Assembly (NCBI GenBank): GCA_037447655.1
Contig: JBBHKE010001736.1
Span: 163,655 to 201,828 of the forward strand
Length of the DNA stretch: 38,174 nucleotides
DNA from: Zygnema cylindricum
Lineage: Eukaryota > Streptophyta > Zygnematophyceae > Zygnematales > Zygnemataceae
Direction: 5' to 3'
Made by a program: the position numbers and the translations under genes. Of this stretch, positions 20,679 through 31,789 are shown piece after piece (positions within the stretch are counted from its first letter, which is position 1; each line of letters begins with the position of its first letter). The notes below the pieces were generated by a model. The model searched no databases and was not told where the DNA came from. It saw only the letters and a program-made list of their open reading frames with translations.

Positions 20679-23090
20679 TGAGAGAGAGAGAGAGAGAACA
20701 TACGCCTGTAATTTAATTAAACGACTATCCCTCAAACGTTCTCGCACAACTGCTGCAGGTAGAGTCCGGTCCCTGTGAAAGCCAATATAAAAAAAAATGA
20801 GAGACCATATAATAAAAAAAAATAGAAATTCTGAAATAAAAATATTAGAGACTTTGAAATAAATAAATAGATAGAGATTTTGTCCATAATGCATGGATGT
20901 GGCACTTCGTATCTCATCGGAATTTGTTCACCATCGAATCGCTGTCAGCTTTTTCAAAAGAATTTCAAGAAAAACCGTAGAAAAACCAGTCTGCTCCAAA
21001 TTTCTCATCCAGTAAATAATCTCTGTGATATTTTCCAAGCAAAGAACCTTACTTAATATGAAGTTCTGAATACTCCTCGATTTGTTCATTTGGAATTCCT
21101 GACATTTTATGAGGAGCCGTAGAGCGAGAATTGCCCAATGGCCTTTTTGTCTCATTTGTGGCCATGGAATCTTTCAAAACCTCCGAAAAAGCGGACATGT
21201 CAGCCTCTCCCTTTTGTCCAACATCTTCACTGTCTTCCGATGAGTAACCTGCAATTATTTGCACTTTTTTGTTATAGTTGAGTACATTTTTGAAAACATA
21301 TTGGTTTAAGTTAACATATTGTTAAAATTAAAACATTTCTATAAGATTTTTTGAAGGTTGTTAAGGAAAAATGCTGTTGGTAGCCAGGATCAGTCATCTT
21401 CATCATCATCCGATGAGTAGCCTGCAAAAGTTCGCACTATTTTTTAAAGTTGAGAACGTTTTCGTTAAAGTTGTAAAGGTTGTTGAAGCAAGTTACTGTT
21501 TTTCATAATGATTCGACTCTATTTCAGGGATAACAAATATGCGAGCGTCGTCATATGGTCACAGGTTCTCTATGGCATTGCAAGGCAGTCAAGTACCATA
21601 GTTTTTTTCCAAGTTTCTTCAGGATTTTTAAGAGATTTTAAGGACTTTTATGGTGTTTTAAGGATTTTTAGGAGGGGTTGGATATTTTAAGGGGTTTTTG
21701 GGGTTTTGGTGTGTTTAATGATCCGTTAGATGATATGCCCAATGGAAAGGATAGTGACATAAAATAGTAATAATACTAATAACAAAAATGATGAGAATGG
21801 GAGGGTCAAGGCTCACCCATACTTTCGGATTCTTCTTCGGCCATAGCTGGCTGAGGAGGATTTTCTTTTTTAGGGTTTTTTAATATTGGGGTTGAAGCCA
21901 CAAGTTTCGCTTGTTCCTCCCTTTGCTTTTTGAGAAGTTTCATTCGTTCGGCCAAACTTGAACCTGAAAAAAGAAGAAAAAAGAAAGAAGGGTTTTAAGC
22001 GAAAATGATTTTTTTGGAAACTGCAGGTTTCTTTCGGGGTGGTTGAAGATGAAACAGGGAGAAGGAAAAAGAGGATAAAGACAATTAGCAGGTCAAAGAT
22101 AAAGATGAATAAATTTGTCATAAAAGGTGTGAAAATAGAAACAGTGAAGTATTATGGAAATGTGGGGGAAAGACAAGAAGGCAAGTTGGTTTTATTTTGT
22201 AGGGTTGTACTCATCCAAGAAGATGAACAAGGTGGAAAAATGGAAGCATGTCGGGAAAAATTGAATGGATATTCGAAAAAAAAAGTTGAATAAACTACAA
22301 GATAACAGTCATTGAAAAGTATGTTTCAATAAAATCATTCATTTTTTTTTGGAATCAAATCTATCGGTGAAAAATAAAAAATTGAATTCCTAAGATAAAT
22401 ATGGCGAATTTAATCCGTTGAAACTGTTTGTCAGAAAGTGTTAATCGGTCGGAAAAATGAAAAAAAGGAAGTGTGAGACGTTTCAAAGACAGGGAGTAAG
22501 ATGAGGATCAGATAAAAACACAAAATATGAAATATAGTAAAGTATGAAAAGTAACAGTCAATCTGTAAACACATTTCACACTAACTGTAAATTTGTATAC
22601 TAATTCCTGGATTTGAGCTTAGCAGAATCTCAGATACACACAAATTGATAAAATAACACATCGAAATTCCAAACAACACCCTTCGTCGCTATTAGACTTT
22701 ATAACTCTAATTCGGTCCTGGGTATTTCCATGCCCAAAATCATAAAATAGCAGCAATAACACTAATTAAATAAGTGGTCCAAAATGAGCCACGTCAAATG
22801 GACACAAAATCTGTTTTAACCCTAATAATTCACGAAATTCTATTAGTGATAAAAGGGGGAATTTTCTCCATCTGGGTACACACGAGAAGGGAAGAAGTAA
22901 AAAGGTCTTGGTACATAAAACAGAAGATATTAGAAACAAAAAAGAGAAGGGAAATAGAATAAGAAGATATTATGTAAGCCTTACTTTCTTTAGGGTTTTC
23001 TGAAGAATTTTGCAAGTTATCTCCTTCCTCTGTAAACTCATTTTCATCCAAAGTCAAAAGAATGTCTATCATTCTGTCGGGAGAATCCAT
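13546..23090 (-). CDS. MCM10: DNA replication initiation factor MCM10, multi-exon
   Basis: Exons in gene order: 22985-23090, 21817-21963, 21053-21248, 20704-20772, 19957-20179, 18861-18988, 18536-18569, 17997-18043, 17613-17750, 17030-17130, 16361-16454, 15816-16047, 15319-15352, then less certain 14198-14320, 13913-13962, 13546-13617. All are GT-AG and join in phase; the first thirteen give 516 residues and all sixteen 598. Residues 1-140 are acidic and charged. The MCM10 signature EEYSELHIKDRTLPAAVV opens the conserved core, followed by the OB-fold stretch GAWVTAGVLTKK (about residues 180-191). The zinc finger is intact: C274, C284, C296 and H299 (GFCPAETKAGNPC, EYCSYH). ARMELDGGN then matches the family motif after the finger. 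MCM10 binds DNA and CMG helicase/DNA polymerase alpha to start and sustain forks in the nucleus. The 3' end and stop codon are not resolved. Exon 8 has a tandem AAGCAG acceptor. Confidence 0.88.
14330..14665. repeat. 84-85 bp tandem repeat, four copies
   Basis: CACCCACAAATTAACAG-type starts occur at 14332, 14417, 14501 and about 14585. Each unit contains TATAATGCATATG and TTTATAATGCATACATTCAT blocks. It abuts a predicted MCM10 exon acceptor (about 14321), so it forms the 3' end of that intron. Confidence 0.85.
15411..15790. repeat. Diverged tandem duplication, about 206-bp period
   Basis: Copy one (from 15411) and copy two (from 15617) share TTTACAAAAAA, CTGACGCA, TTTTCCCAAAA, GAGACGAGAAGAGCTTCGA and a TTGCAT..GAAAATGGC block in the same order. 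Similarity is roughly 75-80% by eye. It lies in an MCM10 intron just after (in gene direction) the exon ending at 15816. Confidence 0.8.
16604..16831. mobile_element. TA-flanked MITE in an MCM10 intron, first of a tandem pair
   Basis: The left end TACACATCCCATCGCTAATA and the inverse of the right end (TACTCTGCCCATCACTATTA) are related terminal inverted repeats. Interior landmarks GACGTGGCGAACTGTAGTCC and GGCCAAAAAAAGTTGCGACC match the element at 12111. It is 228 bp and non-coding. Confidence 0.8.
16830..17028. mobile_element. Second MITE of the pair, abutting the exon 10 donor
   Basis: It shares the TA at 16830-16831 with the previous element. Its left end is TACCCGTAAAACGCT and its right end AATAGCGACTTATGGTGTA, a diverged inverted pair. 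The outer TA at 17027-17028 falls inside the MCM10 exon 10 donor (read on the minus strand as AAAG then GTACACC). It is 199 bp and non-coding. Internal GGGCCACTTGACTAAAG and TTATTAACACTAATT match the element at 12312. Confidence 0.75.
18224..18450. repeat. 12-bp TTGCAGAAATAT minisatellite
   Basis: TTGCAGAAATAT and variants (TTGCGGAAATAT, TTGCAAAAATAT, TTGCAGCAATAA) repeat about 18 times with changing spacing. It lies in the MCM10 intron between the exons at 18536-18569 and 17997-18043. The 12-bp period keeps frames open and produces meaningless Cys/Asn-rich ORFs. Confidence 0.85.
19070..19190. repeat. Second TGCAAATAT-type repeat patch
   Basis: AATATCTGTAAACATGTGCA, TTTGCAGATATGTGCAAATA and ATCTGCAAACATCT are short-unit repeats related to the array at 18224, in a neighbouring MCM10 intron. 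Confidence 0.6.
20543..20698. repeat. (GGGA)n/(GA)n microsatellite directly after an MCM10 donor
   Basis: GGGA/GGAA repeats (20549-20640) pass into GA repeats (20643-20697). The minus-strand gene reads them as a C/T run starting right after the GTATGT donor of the exon at 20704-20772. The plus strand has many GGG runs and could form G-quadruplex structures. Confidence 0.9.
21394..21421 (-). other. Duplicated MCM10 acceptor with early stop (decoy exon)
   Basis: On the minus strand TTTTGCAG precedes a frame reading GYSSDDDEDD then TGA. The true exon start at 21248 reads GYSSEDSEDV after TTGCAG. The intron flanks of both (TGCAAAAGTTCGCACTATT and TGCAATTATTTGCACTTTT in plus orientation) are also alike. 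This is a tandem duplication of an exon start, in phase with the preceding exon. Confidence 0.6.
22675..22842. mobile_element. Decayed MITE of the same family in MCM10 intron 1
   Basis: The left end AACACCCTTCGTCGCTATTA and the right end CTAATAATTCACGAAATTCT resemble the family terminal repeats. Interior CTCTAATTCGGTCCTGG matches the 24919 element. The outer TA pair is lost on the left, so the limits are approximate. Confidence 0.5.
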
Positions 23091-23364
23091 CGAAATTTAA
23101 GAAACACAAAAGAAGTGCCAGAAATGACCTAATGTTGAGAGAGTAGTGATCCGATTAAAAATTTTTGTAAAAGATTTCAAATGGTTTGACACTCCTTCAT
23201 GGTGTAATTGCTGGCAGATAGGATAGTTTGAGAGAACGTATCCTTTTACGTAACTGAAATAAACGTCGTAATTAGACTGCAGCCTATCTAGGTTGAAAGA
23301 GGAAGACGTAAAGGACAGAAATTTAGAAAGACAGTGGATTCTGAAGACAAAAAAGCAACGAGAA

Positions 23365-23428
23365 GCGGGAAACATTTGGCGGGAAAAGGAACATTTGAAT
23401 GTGCATTTCGCTTTTGAGAAGGCGGGAA
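23365..23428. promoter_or_regulatory. E2F-type site cluster upstream of MCM10
   Basis: TTTGGCGGGAAA at 23375-23386 is a full E2F/DP consensus. GCGGGAAA at 23365-23372 and GGCGGGAA at 23421-23428 are further E2F-like cores. They lie 275-340 bp upstream of the MCM10 ATG (23090, minus strand). E2F control of replication genes at the G1/S transition is well established, so this fits the gene call and supports it independently. Confidence 0.75.
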
Positions 23429-24918
23429 GCAAAGTACGAATATGTTCCAAACGTGCAAACACCTGTACAGTTCGTCACTCTCTGTCACAAAAACCGGTTA
23501 TAGAATCTGCTGAATTTAGTGTGATCCACAGTAAACAGAGGGATTGTCCGGTTATCGTATTCTAAATTTCTTATGTCTTTAAACGTGCGAAAAAATCACG
23601 TGCAGGAATCGGAAATTATTTTTCGACTTCCAGCAGTTCCTTCACTATCGCTATTTGAAAATTTCAATTTCAATTCTTTTGAAAATCCACTTTTTGGCCG
23701 CGTGCCTTGTCATCAGGCTATTTGCCGACGGACTGCACAGCCGCAAACTATAGGTCATGACATTCAAATCTACCGTCGATGTTGCTATTGCAGCATTGCA
23801 TTCAAATTCAAACGTCAGAGTTTTGAACTAAGCCACACAATGCATTTTTTTTTGCTAGATTCCAGAGTCATTGGGAATTACGAGTTATGTCGTCATCAAT
23901 TTTAAATTGAATTTTCAAAACTTGCAGCAATTTGAAATTTATGCACACATGCGTTGTTTTATTTGAAACAACAAAAGACATACAGAGTACATAAACGCTG
24001 AATCTTTGCAAACAATATTTACATTCTTGTTTGATACATATGCCTGATTTAGAATGTGATACTGCTGCATTAAGAGCTAAAAGCTGCTGGCTAAACGGGA
24101 GCGCCACTGTTAAGTAAGCTGCTCAAATGGAATCTTCTATTTAATAAGACTGAATTCGATATCGTTCAGAATTATCAGCAAGGAAGCCTTAAATGGAATA
24201 TGTATGCATGACTAACAGTTGAGAATTTTTCTTATGTTTGGCATCGGCAACGGTGAGCTGCAATCATTTCAGCTGGATTTGCAACATTTCGCTATGCACT
24301 TTGCTGCTATTTGATAACATTTACAGGGCACAAGTTGTTTACTGCGATCATAATTTAGAGCACAAGTTGTTTACTGCGAACATAATTTAGACCAGTACAG
24401 GATATTGGCGAAGTTAGCAGCTATGCACAAATTGGCTGTTGATATTTCTTTATGCATGTATGGCTCTTCGAAAACTTCTGTCCTATCCTGCTGTGTTACA
24501 GAATGTCTGTCACCCTGCTCTACTGAAAAGATGCATCACAGTTTCTGATTAGCTTTCTTACTGGGCTCTTCTGTACAAAAAATCACCAATACCAATAGCA
24601 GTGTTTTTCAGGATTTCATGCAATAGGCAGAAGTACGATAGTACAGTACAGACTCAGAACCAACTACAGTACACACTTAAGAGCGTACATTTTGGACAAA
24701 GTTGCGTAGTAAGAAATCCTCGCAAATAATGCCACACAATTAACAGATTTTCGGGCCTTTTTTTTTGCGCCGGCCTTTCCGGTTGGAGAAACGGGTCTAT
24801 GCTTCTCAAATTTAAAAAATGCTAAAATTTTCAGGGTAAATTTCTGGCGGACGGATGAACCACGATGACCAGAATTCGGCTGGTGGACTCCCTTGGAAAA
24901 TCTGTCTTTTGACCAGAC
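23429..24918. other. Intergenic; no gene recognised
   Basis: AT-rich sequence upstream of MCM10. Only short ORFs lacking domains are present. It holds a small tandem duplication (24329-24392), listed separately. Confidence 0.55.
24329..24392. repeat. 32-bp direct duplication
   Basis: CACAAGTTGTTTACTGCG followed by a CATAATTTAG block starts at 24329 and again at 24361, differing by one or two bases. It is recent and short. Confidence 0.85.
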
Positions 24919-25139
24919 TACACCGCCAATCGCTATTAGCGTATTGAACGCTAATTCGGTCCCGCTTTTTTTTTCTCAAATTCTCAAATAGAATTATCCA
25001 TACTATTTAAAAAAAACCCTAATTCCTAATTAGAGTAAACGATTTCTTTGAAAATTTCCATATTCCCAATTAGCGTTATTAACGGTAATTATTCCTATAC
25101 GCTAAAGAAACCTGTACGCTAATAGCGATTGGCGGTGTA
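24919..25139. mobile_element. TA-flanked MITE with 25-bp perfect inverted repeats
   Basis: Starting at TACACCGCCAATCGCTATTA, the first 25 bases are perfectly inverted at the right end (finishing AGCGATTGGCGGTGTA). TA forms both termini, as for Tc1/mariner-type MITEs. The element is 221 bp, AT-rich inside, without an ORF. It is the best preserved copy of its family here and probably the youngest. Confidence 0.92.
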
Positions 25140-25616
25140 GAGGACGCACTTCGTCCTGTGCATACGCGACTAATGTACACTGAAATTGAGTTCGTACACT
25201 ATATACTCTTTGTTCTATGATTTAGGGTGGGTCTCCATGTACGTGAAACTTAGCAAACTTACTTTGTTTTTTAGCGCAGATCCGGCGGACCCGGATTTTA
25301 AGTGTCCCTATGTGTAACAACGAAATTGTTACTTAAGGATGTGACGATTGTATATGTTGTCAATGCCCGTGACGGTGCACGTTATTTTTCGTAACTGCTT
25401 GTGACGTCGCATGACTTTCCGTGACATTGTAGACGTACCGCCTTCGAGCCTGTGCGGTTTCATTGTTGAAGGAGATACGCTTTACCTTTGCGTCTCCTGT
25501 CTGGTCGGCGTGAAATGGCATCGAAATCTTGAGACCCCTGCAAAAAAAAAAACCGTAACAGACGCAAACGGACAAAATGATTATGTACTTTTCATCGTTG
25601 TATTGAACGCTAACGG

Positions 25617-25819
25617 TACACCGTGAATCGTTATTAGCCTTATGTACGCTATATCGGCACCCCAAAATTTTGACATTGATACCTTAAATATAATAAATTA
25701 CACTATTTGAGGAAGTGGACCATAATCTGCCACGTCTCCTGGCATTAAATTAGAATGAATGACGCTATTTTTTTCTTTACACTAATAATTTCTATACGCT
25801 AATAACGATTCAAGATGTA
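25617..25819. mobile_element. TA-flanked MITE, 203 bp
   Basis: The left end TACACCGTGAATCGTTATTA and the inverse of the right end (TACATCTTGAATCGTTATTA) match at 18 of 20. The interior has CTGCCACGTCTCCTGGC, the inverse of the GACGTGGCAG-type block of other copies. Its length equals that of the element at 12111. Confidence 0.88.
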
Positions 25820-26171
25820 GTGTTGGGTATCGAGGACCTTTTGCCGATATTCGATATATATCGAATTTCAAGTACCCGATAATCGATATATCGCTTCGAT
25901 TTATCAAAAACCAAATCATCGCGATATATCGGCGATATATTGCCGATATATCGAACCATAAAAAAAATGAAAATTTTCATTTTTTTTCAACCCCCCCCAT
26001 ATCCGTACGATTTTCCGTACTGTGACTGTACGGACACCCATTTTTTGCGATATATATCGCGATAATTTATGTTGGTCCCAGTACGATATATCGAGGAATC
26101 TGCTCGATCGATATTCAATATATCGAATATCGAAATTATCGCGATATGAATTTACCCGATAGCGAACACTA
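25818..26171. mobile_element. hAT-like foldback element rich in CGATATATCG palindromes
   Basis: The left end TAGTGTTGGGTATCG and the inverse of the right end (TAGTGTTCGCTATCG) match at 13 of 15 bases; TAGTGTT ends are typical of hAT transposons. The 354-bp interior is packed with CGATATATCG, TCGATATATCG, GATATATATCG and TATCGATA palindromes, able to fold into hairpins. It has no ORF. No clear 8-bp target duplication is visible, and the left end overlaps the last TA of the MITE, so the limits are not certain. Confidence 0.65.
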
Positions 26172-27200
26172 GCAAACGGACAAAAAATAATAAATAGTGT
26201 ACTTTTTGTCGTCGCTTGAATTTGTTTTAAATTTTTCAAAAATTTCTAAGCGTGCGAATACGTGTTCCTATTTGTTTATCAAAAATACTTTGTTTTAAAA
26301 TACATCGCCCATGTGTTTTAAAGAAAAGTTTGAAGATGACGTTTTTTGGCGTGGCCGTGAGTCAAAAAACACCAAACGACAACATGCAGTACATCCTAAA
26401 TTTGACGATGACGCAAAATGTACATCTCATTTTTTCTATTTTTTTTTACGGTTGAGACTTACGCGGTACGGCTCTAAGTTTTTCAGGAAAAAGACAAGAA
26501 AAAACCCTTACTTTGGCACATGGCGACGCACTCTTAGGGTTTGTGCCCATGTAAAAAAAAAAAGGACGTAAATTAGTAATGAAACTTTGTTTTTCAGTGA
26601 AGATTCTACGTACTAATTTCCAGGGGAGTTCCAAAATAAAAAGGTTACTTAACCCCGTGACAGCTGTAAACGCCACATAATTTTTTGACGATTAAATTTT
26701 GTAAACGTTGATTTTCTTGTGATGTTGTAGAAGTCTACGTTTTTGTGACATTGTGACGTCATGCTCATTTGTGACAACGTCAACGTCATTGATTTCACAA
26801 CTTTACACCTGAACTTCCCTATTTTTTTTGTTTTTTCTCACTCGACCCGTCACCAAATTACGCTGTAACATAACCAAAAAATTATTTTTGGGCTCTTTAA
26901 ATTCACCCCAATATTGTCGTGTTTCATTACGAGAACAGGGAGAGCCGAGCGTTAGTGGGAGAGGGAGGCGAAGAGGCGGCAACGACGTATACTTTTGCAT
27001 TTGATCCATGAATAGAAGTGGAGGTTATGTACATGCGTGTGACTGGCAAAAAAAGAAGTAGCGTAAACTCTCTTTCTTGCAAAAATGTTCAAAATCATAT
27101 AACACGCGCGGAAACGTTTTCCTATCTGTTGATTAGGTGTTACTTTCCAATAAATCAAACTCTCGAGGTGATTTGCGTTACAATTTAGAGATGATTTAAT
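26172..27200. other. Intergenic; no gene recognised
   Basis: Low-complexity AT-rich DNA with short ORFs only. GATGACGCAAAATGTACAT near 26409 resembles part of the unit duplicated at 27201-27488, perhaps a third, diverged copy. Confidence 0.5.
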
Positions 27201-27488
27201 ATGACGTGGCAATGGGTCGAGAAGGATGACTCCACACTGAAATATATACAAAGTTTAAAGATGACGCAAAATTTATTTTGGTTTTATATTTTTTTCGTAT
27301 TTCTCTCGATATTCTTGGTGTGGCATTAAATTTTGATACCTCACGGTTTACATGACGTGGCAATGGGTCGAGAAGGATGACTCCAAACTGAAATATATAC
27401 AAAGTTTAAAGATGACGCAAAATTTATTTTGGTTTTATATTTTTTTCGTATTTCTCTCCATATTCTTGGTGTGGCATTAAATTCTGAT
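27201..27488. repeat. 151-bp tandem duplication, nearly identical copies
   Basis: ATGACGTGGCAATGGGTCGA starts at 27201 and 27352. About 137 bp of each unit, running through GTTTAAAGATGACGCAAAAT and GGTGTGGCATTAAATT, differ at only three or so positions. The near identity suggests a recent duplication or gene conversion. It encodes nothing recognisable. Confidence 0.9.
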
Positions 27489-28040
27489 ACGTGATAGGCG
27501 TCATATCGACTGGGATTGAAAACATGACAACAGAGGGGCAAATTCGTATTCTCCTATGCGAAATATGTCCATAAGAAATGCCACGTCTTTAATTTTTTTT
27601 TACAGATATTAAAAACGTCTTACAACCCCGCCTAAATCTACCTATTGCACATTTCAACACATTTTTTGTTGATTTATAACGGTTCAAACTTCGAAAGTCT
27701 ACACAACTAAGTTTTACTTTAAACTTACGACTTTTATGGTAAACAACGTATATGTCAACATTGTAAGAGGATTATTAAAGTGTCTCTATTTGTGAGTTCA
27801 TTACTAGAAATGGGCCTCCTATCCTATTAAATCCTCTCCTCCTCTCTCCCTCCATCTCACCCTCCCTCCCTACCTCTCTCTTTCTCTCACCCGATACTTC
27901 TTTCCATCTCTTGCACTACTCCTCTCCTCTCTCCACTATTCTCCTCATCTCCATCTCCCTTTCTCTCTTTTCCTCTTGTCCTCTCGTTTTTCCTTTTTTT
28001 CCTATCTATTTCACCTCCTCCCACTCTCTTCTCCCATTAC
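27489..28040. other. Intergenic with CT-rich tract
   Basis: Unremarkable AT-rich sequence to about 27825. Then a C/T-rich tract (27830-28040, CTCTCCCTCC and TTCTCTCTTTTCC runs) runs to the retrotransposon insertion site. No gene is seen. Confidence 0.6.
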
Positions 28041-28045
28041 TCTCT

Positions 28046-29138
<1,093 letters not shown>

Positions 29139-29146
29139 CTCCCCTT
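29139..29146 (-). other. Polypurine tract of the copia element
   Basis: Read on the minus strand, AAGGGGAG directly precedes the TGTTGAAATT start of the 3' LTR. This is the position and composition of a polypurine tract priming plus-strand DNA synthesis. Confidence 0.85.
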
Positions 29147-29151
29147 ATTAT

Positions 29152-30030
29152 CTAGTCTAATTTTAATTTTTCTTTCAACCCGCATTTTTCCCGACAATAT
29201 TTTAATTTAGGAGAGGGCACAGGTTTGGTCATCATGTCAGCCACCATTTCTTCATCAGGTTTATACACAAGATTTAAAATTTTATTTTCAACTTTTTCTC
29301 TTACGAAGCTTAATCTTATGTCCATATGTTTTGCTTTGAAATGGTGTTTTGGATTGGTTGAAATTGCGATTGCAGCTTGATTATCACAAAAGATTTCATG
29401 CACTCCCTTCTTCATATATCCCAGTTCTTGCAATAATGACTTCACCTACATTAGTTCTTTTACAGCAGAACAAGACACCATATACCCAGCCTTCATAGTA
29501 GACTGAGCGACCACCTTTTGTTGCTTACTGCTCCAACAGCAAGCACCTTCCCCCACATACAAAACATATCCAGAAGTGCATCTTCTCAAAGGTGCATCCC
29601 CATAACTGGCATCACTCCAAATGGTGATATCAGTGTGCTCCCCTCCCAAATGCAACCATAATTCTCTGGTTCCAACCAAATATCTCATGACTCTCTTGGA
29701 TGCCTCCCAATCTCTCTTTCTAGGATCGTTGAGACTCTTACTGAGGACTCTTACCGCTGCCGCTATGTTTGGCCTTGTACGGTTCATAAAGTAGATCAAA
29801 CTTCCTACGACCTGTCTGTAAGGAATAGACTTCATAAACTCTCTCTCCTCTGGAGTCATCTGGTCATCTAAGATTATCACTCCTCCTTCTACACTCCCAT
29901 CACTTACTTTTTTCAAGTCCATGGGAGCGGTACAACTGTTAGCTTTCTCCATTTGAAATTTCTCAAGCATATTTCCTATTGCTTCTTTCTGAGTGAGTCT
30001 TATGATCTTTTTACCCCTATCTCTTTCCAT
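29152..30030 (-). pseudogene. copia RNase H region, broken
   Basis: Two blocks separated by a stop: 29446-30030 and 29152-29445. The first has the connection region (IPYRQVVGSLIYFMNRTRPN) and RNase H start (TIWSDASYGDAP, TSGYVLYVGEG). The second has IFCDNQAAIAIS and the family C-terminal HMDIRLSFVRE. The motif usually read as STTEAEYMA is STMKAGYMV, so the acidic residues are lost. An in-frame stop also precedes this block at the RT junction. Confidence 0.9.
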
Positions 30031-30736
30031 TTAAATCCCCAAAATATATCTTGCCTCCCCTAAATCTTTCATGTCAAATCTGCTTCTAAGATCTTTCTTC
30101 AACTTATTGATCTTTTCCAATGACTTACTTAACACCAGCAGATCATCCACATAAATTGCAATAAAGACCACACCATTCTCATCCTCAAACATATAGATAG
30201 AATGGTCAGAGCTGATCCTGATATATCCTAGGCCAATAAGAAACTCATCTAGTTTCTTATTCCACTGTCGTGGAGCCTGCTTAAGTCCATATAAGGATTT
30301 TAGGAGCATGCAGACTTTACTCTCTTCTCCATTCTCCATTCTCCACAAATTCCTGTGATTGCCTCATGAAGATTTCTTCCTCTAACTCACCATTGAGGAA
30401 GGCGGTCTTAATGTCCATCTGATGAATTTCCATGTCTTCCGCTGCTGCTAGACTGAGGAGAATCCTGACAGGGGGGAAACGAACAACTGGGGCAAATGTC
30501 TTCTCATAGTCAATCCCCTCCTTTTGGGTGAAACCCTTTGCCACCAAACGAGCCTTATATCTTTCGATGGTATTGTCAGGGTTTAGTTTTAGTTTAAAGA
30601 CCCATTTACACCCAATAGGTTTTCCGTCTGGAGGGCAATCCGCTAGTTCCCAAGTATTTGCTTCCATGATGGAAGCCATTTTATCATTTATGGCCCTGAT
30701 CCATCTGTCGTTTTCTGGACTGTTCACTGCCTCCAA
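30031..30736 (-). pseudogene. copia reverse transcriptase region, frameshifted
   Basis: The block 30317-30736 carries WVFKLKLNPD, YKARLVAKGFTQKEGIDY and QMDIKTAFLNGELEEEIFM. The block 30031-30348 carries SLYGLKQAPRQWNKKLDEF and the catalytic YVDD (IAIYVDDLL). They are in different frames. The break coincides with a 7-nt tandem repeat (ATTCTCC copies, 30325-30346), suggesting replication slippage. The sequence family is certain; the protein is not functional as is. Confidence 0.93.
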
Positions 30737-30787
30737 GTATGACTGAGGCTCATCAGGATGTGATAGCTTAGTTACCTTATGAGCCGC

Positions 30788-31787
30788 CTATTTCTGCTGT
30801 AGCCTTTTGCTGCTCGTTCTCCCCCGTTCAAATTTTGAAGCTGGAATAGAGGGAAGTCTTGGGTTCCTCCTTAGTGTCTCATTAGCTCCCCTATTCATGG
30901 AAGATGGTTCCGATTCCTCCTCTTCTGTCTCCTCGAAATCCATGGGAATATGTGGGGTATCTCGTAGCTCTTCTATATCTTGGATCTCCCCTGAATCTGC
31001 AATCACGGTATCACTCATGTCTTTTTCGGGAAAAACAGAGTTCTCCTCACTCTCGGACTCAAACCTGATTCTTATCTTCTTAGTATATTTAAAAAGGGTC
31101 AATTGACTTTCCTTCATCCATGACAACAAGGTGTTTTACCAGAATGATATCTTGCTTTGCTAAGTCATAAACTCTATATCCCTTAACATCCTCATCATAT
31201 CCCACAAAATATCCACGTTATCCATTGGCATCAAGTTTCCAATTTTTCTTATCCGTATCTATACTGTAAACTTGACTACCAAAAACTTTAAGGTGAGAGA
31301 TATATGGTTTTCTTCCAACCCATCTCTCATAAGGTGTCATACCTTTGACTTGTGATGTGAGGACTCTATTTTTAATGTAATTGGCACAGTTCATGGCTTT
31401 TGCCCAAAATTTCTTTCCTATTTTTTTGTCAGCCAACATACTGCATACACTATCTCATAGTGTTCGGTTTAGCCTTTCTGCTACACCATTTTGTTTCGGA
31501 TTATGTGGTACAGTTTTCTGGTGTTGAACTCCCGCATCTCTTAAGTATTCCTCAAATTGGTTAGAGGTATACTCTCCCCCATTATCACTCCTTATTCTCT
31601 TAATGGGGGTTCCATGCAACTTCTCACTCCAGGCTTTGTATTCTTTGAAGTAAGTTAGTGTTTCTGACTTTGTTTTTAGAAAATAAACTCTAGAGTATCT
31701 AGACCAATCATCAGTGATTGTCAACATATATCTTTTCCCTCCAACTGAGGGTACCCTTGCTGGTCCCCAGGTCTCTGTGTGGATCAA
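30788..31787 (-). pseudogene. copia integrase core and acidic linker, broken
   Basis: 31455-31787 holds the integrase core: ITDDWSRYSRVYFLKTKSE, RSDNGGEYTSNQFEEY and PKQNGVAERLNRTL. The D and E of DDE are present at the second and third sites, but the first site reads IHTETWGP, with Glu instead of the usual Asp. A stop precedes 31218-31439 (KAMNCANYIKNRV, TPYERWVGRKPYISHLKVFG, a normal copia continuation). 30788-31129 is the acidic linker to RT, again after a stop. Confidence 0.9.
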
Positions 31788-31789
31788 AT

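Noticed and set aside
20928-21155. Minus-strand ORF with YWMRNLEQTG, considered as an exon
   Set aside because: Exon 3 joins exon 4 (20704-20772) directly in phase and gives the known MCM10 motif. Including this ORF would break it.
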